From the NCBI RefSeq assembly GCF_938029485.1, contig NZ_CALHGC010000347.1, positions 1-7,816 of the forward strand: 7,816 nt of DNA, given 5' to 3'. Of this stretch, positions 5,862-7,816 are shown piece by piece. Source of the DNA: an uncultured Treponema sp. Its GTDB lineage: Bacteria; Spirochaetota; Spirochaetia; Treponematales; Treponemataceae. The position numbers were made by a program, and so were the translations under genes. Within the stretch, counting starts at the first letter, position 1. Every line of letters begins with the position of its first letter. The notes under the pieces were generated by a model. The model was not told where the DNA came from and did not search any database. It saw nothing but the letters and a program-made list of their open reading frames with translations.

Positions 5862-6587
5862 ATGAAAAGTTTTCGGTTTTTTATCTTTAAACGTGAAAAA
5901 GAAACCGGATTGAAAGGCGGAATTTATCACAAAATTCAGATTGACCTTACGTATAATTCAAATCACATCGAAGGTTCAAAACTTACACACGATCAAACTC
6001 GCTTCATTTTTGAAACAAAAACCCTTGGCGTTACAAATGAAGTTGTTAAAGTTGATGATATTATTGAAACGGTAAATCATTTCCATTGTATTGAGGTAAT
6101 CATAGAAGGTGCGCATACGAAACTTTCGGAAAGTTTCATAAAACAGCTTCATTATATCCTAAAATCCGGAACAACCGACAGTCAAAAACCATGGTTTAAG
6201 GTTGGGGACTACAAAATGCTGGAAAATGAAGTGGGCGGAGGTGCAACTACAAAACCTGCGGATGTTGCAGCAGCGATGAAATCATTATTAATGGAATACA
6301 ATGCAAAATCGGAAATCACTCTTGATGATGTGTTGGATTTTCATGTCCGATTTGAAGCGATTCATCCGTTCCAAGATGGTAATGGCCGTATCGGAAGATT
6401 GATACTGTTCAAGGAATGTCTTAAACATACCATTGTCCCGTTTATCATTACTGAAGAACTAAAGCTTTACTACTATAGAGGAATTAAAAATTGGAAAAAT
6501 GAACGCGGGTTTTTAAAAGATACGTGTCTTACCGCACAGGATGTAATGAAGCAATGTTTGGATTATTTCGGTATTGTGTATCGCTAG
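5862..6587 (+). CDS. Fic family protein, class II (N-terminal inhibitory motif)
   Basis: A 241-residue Fic-domain protein. Such enzymes usually transfer AMP from ATP to hydroxyl side chains of target proteins. The active-site motif HPFQDGNGRIGR (168-179) matches HxFx(D/E)GNGRxxR completely, including catalytic H168. SNHIEG (33-38) matches the inhibitory (S/T)xxxE(G/N) motif, here N-terminal, which makes it a class II self-restrained Fic. The remaining sequence is characteristic of stand-alone bacterial Fic proteins (IETVNHF, LHYILKSGT, FHVRFEAIHPF, FKECLKHTIVPFI, RGIKNW, DTCLTAQD). The ATG at 5862 has no clear Shine-Dalgarno sequence, and the first 16 residues are low-complexity (Phe/Lys-rich). 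The conserved part begins at LKGGIYH, so the true start could be TTG at 5910. The region is more A/T-rich than the genes to the left. Target protein unknown; no separate antitoxin gene is visible. Confidence 0.88.
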   Translation: MKSFRFFIFKREKETGLKGGIYHKIQIDLTYNSNHIEGSKLTHDQTRFIFETKTLGVTNEVVKVDDIIETVNHFHCIEVIIEGAHTKLSESFIKQLHYILKSGTTDSQKPWFKVGDYKMLENEVGGGATTKPADVAAAMKSLLMEYNAKSEITLDDVLDFHVRFEAIHPFQDGNGRIGRLILFKECLKHTIVPFIITEELKLYYYRGIKNWKNERGFLKDTCLTAQDVMKQCLDYFGIVYR

Positions 6588-6747
6588 GCTCCCTTTTTGA
6601 TGCAGCATTTTGCTTGCTTATAGTACTATTGTATAGTATCATATTAACTTATTAGAAATCAGACCTAACACTCGCCTTTAAACATATATAAGGAATATTA
6701 GCACTACCCACATGAATAACCTGCCTTATTAACGGCAAAATATCCGG
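6588..6747. other. A/T-rich gap between fic and the Rpn-like gene
   Basis: No gene is visible. A perfect hairpin of TACTAT (6624-6629) and ATAGTA (6633-6638) with a 3-nt loop lies 36 bases after the fic stop. It is A/T-rich and has no T-run, so it is a poor terminator. Confidence 0.4.
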
Positions 6748-6775
6748 TTGCCTAAAAACAGAACTATGCTATACT
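6748..6775 (+). promoter_or_regulatory. Promoter of the Rpn-like nuclease gene
   Basis: TTGCCT (6748-6753) and TATACT (6770-6775) are 16 bases apart, predicting a start near 6782. That lies inside the longest open frame, which begins with the TTG at 6748, so translation should begin at ATG 6796. A 5-bp inverted repeat, GGCAA (6734-6738) and TTGCC (6748-6752), overlaps the -35 and could be a protein-binding site. Confidence 0.5.
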
Positions 6776-6795
6776 CTATAGAGCGGAGAAAAAAG

Positions 6796-7599
6796 ATGAG
6801 AAAGCCTTTTGATGATTTGACGATAGTAGACGATTATATATTTTGTTTGGTCATGCAGGATAAATCGATCTGCACAACAGTATTGAATATGGTACTTGCA
6901 AATTCGATTGGCCCAATTACTGATATTACCTATCAAAAAACACTCGACCAAGCAGGATATGCAAAAGGTATCAGGCTTGATGTGTGGGTTACCGGCAGCA
7001 ATGGCAATGTTTATGATGTAGAGATGCAAACAACCAATAAACAAGATCTTGCCAAACGTCTACGCTACTATCAATCGGTTATTGATGTTAGCAGTCTTGA
7101 AAAGGGAAGTTATTATACCGATTTGCCTGATTCATTTATTTTGTTTTTTTGTCCATTCGACTATCTGGACAGCGGCTTGCCAGTGTATACATTCAAAACG
7201 ATATGTAGTGAAGATAAAACGATTTTGTTACCGGATGGTGTAACAAAAGTCATTATTAACAGCGCTGCTGCGTATAAAGAGACCGATCCGGAACTCAAAG
7301 CCTTTTTGGAATACATGAATGGCATTATGTGTGATAGGCCATTTATTCGTAAGATAGATCGGTATATCAAAGAACTGAAAGAAAATGAAGAGAGGAGACA
7401 AGAATATATGTTATTGAATTTAGTTGAAATGGATGCAAGAAAGGATGGTATACAGCAAGGACTACAACAAGGACTACAACAAGGACTACAACAAAAGGCA
7501 TTACAGGATGCGTGTAATCTAAAACGGCTGGGCGTGTCTGTTGATATCATTACCCAAGCAATAGGTCTTAGTAAAGAAGAAGTGAGCAAGCTCAAATAA
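6796..7599 (+). CDS. Rpn / PD-(D/E)XK nuclease family transposase-like protein
   Basis: A 267-residue member of the Rpn family, the PD-(D/E)XK nuclease group often annotated as a transposase. Characterised Rpn proteins have DNA endonuclease activity and promote RecA-independent recombination. The N-terminus FDDLTIVDDYIFCLVMQD is typical. The nuclease core is IRLDVWV (D62) followed by VYDVEMQ (E76, Q78), fitting D...ExQ as seen in this family, then KRLRYYQSVID. The C-terminal tail holds QGLQ repeats from a 12-bp tandem repeat and a short helical end (LSKEEVSKLK). I chose ATG 6796 over the upstream TTG 6748 because GGAG lies seven bases before it and a promoter spans the upstream codons. No transposon ends are visible around the gene. 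The exact substrate and whether it mobilises itself are unknown. Confidence 0.85.
   Translation: MRKPFDDLTIVDDYIFCLVMQDKSICTTVLNMVLANSIGPITDITYQKTLDQAGYAKGIRLDVWVTGSNGNVYDVEMQTTNKQDLAKRLRYYQSVIDVSSLEKGSYYTDLPDSFILFFCPFDYLDSGLPVYTFKTICSEDKTILLPDGVTKVIINSAAAYKETDPELKAFLEYMNGIMCDRPFIRKIDRYIKELKENEERRQEYMLLNLVEMDARKDGIQQGLQQGLQQGLQQKALQDACNLKRLGVSVDIITQAIGLSKEEVSKLK
7456..7494 (+). repeat. 12-bp in-frame tandem repeat in the Rpn-like gene
   Basis: CAAGGACTACAA occurs three times without interruption (7456-7467, 7468-7479, 7480-7491), followed by CAA of a fourth unit. Each unit encodes Gln-Gly-Leu-Gln. Because the unit is a multiple of three, gain or loss of copies would lengthen or shorten the tail without a frameshift. 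Similar Gln-Gly-rich repeats are common near the C-termini of this family. Confidence 0.9.
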
Positions 7600-7640
7600 G
7601 GAACGAAATAACCGCACCGGAAATATTTGGAGTAGTTGCC

Positions 7641-7664
7641 TTAAAATAATTTAACAATTTTTTT
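7641..7664 (+). terminator. Weak possible terminator after the Rpn-like gene
   Basis: TTAAA (7641-7645) and TTTAA (7650-7654) form an A/T-only hairpin with a 4-nt loop, followed by seven T (7658-7664). The stem is too weak for confidence. Confidence 0.25.
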
Positions 7665-7665
7665 C

Positions 7666-7694
7666 TTGTAGATTCTTTCTTTTTGTGATATAAT
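7666..7694 (+). promoter_or_regulatory. Promoter of the poly-C gene
   Basis: TTGTAG (7666-7671) and a perfect TATAAT (7689-7694) are 17 bases apart. The start would lie near 7701, giving a leader of about 80 nt. The leader contains an inverted repeat, ATATTGG (7702-7708) with CCAATAT (7735-7741). The -35 matches the consensus in only three positions. Confidence 0.5.
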
Positions 7695-7779
7695 ATATAT
7701 AATATTGGATTTTCCGTTGCTTGTAGACTTTTACCCAATATGTACGGTAAATTTATATAAAAAAAGGAGGATTGACAAA

Positions 7780-7816
7780 ATGGGTGAAAAAAGCATACCC
7801 CCCCCCCCCCCCCCCC
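7780..7816 (+). CDS. 5' end of a gene that runs into a poly-C tract (unidentified, cut by window end)
   Basis: The ATG at 7780 follows a near-ideal AGGAGG (7765-7770) with a 9-nt spacer, and a promoter lies upstream, so this is a genuine start. Only Met-Gly-Glu-Lys-Ser-Ile and then prolines can be read before the window ends. The prolines come from at least 19 consecutive C bases. The product cannot be identified. A homopolymer within the first codons is the layout of a phase-variable gene, where loss or gain of one base shifts the frame and switches the protein off or on. A sequencing artefact at a contig end is the alternative. Confidence 0.6.
   Translation, partial: MGEKSIPPPPPP
7798..7816 (+). 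repeat. Poly-C homopolymer, at least 19 bases, at the window end
   Basis: All bases from 7798 to the end are C. Homopolymeric G/C tracts of this kind are known to vary in length in Treponema pallidum near tpr and other genes. The true length cannot be known because the window stops in the tract. Poly-G miscalls from two-colour sequencing, appearing as poly-C on the other strand, could also produce it. Confidence 0.85.

Noticed and set aside
6748..6795. TTG at 6748 as start of the Rpn-like protein
   Set aside because: A promoter -10 box lies downstream of it and a good ribosome binding site precedes ATG 6796.
7456..7494. CRISPR-like array
   Set aside because: The units are 12 bp, directly adjacent without spacers, and lie within a coding frame.
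7161..7595. 144-codon minus-strand frame opposite the Rpn-like gene
   Set aside because: It is a shadow of the coding strand. Its repeated CCSP pattern comes from the 12-bp repeat read in reverse.

Overview
The window looks like a contig from a spirochaete, most probably a host-associated Treponema with moderate GC content. This is inferred from gene content recalled from treponemes: a plant/protist-type phosphofructokinase, an IMP dehydrogenase closely resembling the Tritrichomonas foetus enzyme, a SpoIIAA-like STAS protein with a zinc ribbon, a selenocysteine tRNA, and a homopolymeric C tract at a gene start. No rRNA or other species-level marker is present, so the genus call is inference.

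The left part (1-4601) is mostly ordinary chromosome. It holds the 3' end of a 6-phosphofructokinase gene (+), followed by a convergent guaB (IMP dehydrogenase, -). Next comes a 315-base gap with DnaA-box-like sites. A probable minus-strand operon follows: an SDR oxidoreductase gene, then a STAS/zinc-ribbon anti-sigma-antagonist-like gene. Divergent from this operon is trmJ (tRNA 2'-O-methyltransferase, +). The SDR and trmJ promoters overlap, and trmJ has no Shine-Dalgarno sequence and may be leaderless.

The middle (4528-5824) is the most unusual part. A sigma54 AAA+ activator-like protein with a degenerate receiver domain and no DNA-binding domain runs on the minus strand. Its 3' end overlaps the 3' end of trmJ by 74 bp, tail to tail. 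The longest open frame for this protein reads through a tRNA gene. That gene is tRNA-Sec (selC, anticodon UCA, long variable arm, 6-bp D stem), with its own TTGCTA-17-TATACT promoter. The activator therefore most likely starts at a GTG about 22 nt after the tRNA. A selenocysteine tRNA implies that the organism makes selenoproteins, but no sel gene or selenoprotein is visible here.

The right part (5825-7816) is more A/T-rich and looks accessory. It holds a self-inhibited (class II) Fic AMP-transferase-like protein, an Rpn/PD-(D/E)XK transposase-like nuclease with an in-frame 12-bp tandem repeat, and the first codons of a gene with a strong promoter and ribosome binding site. That last gene runs into at least 19 consecutive C bases six codons after its ATG. 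It is either a phase-variable (contingency) locus or a sequencing/assembly artefact, and the window ends inside the tract.
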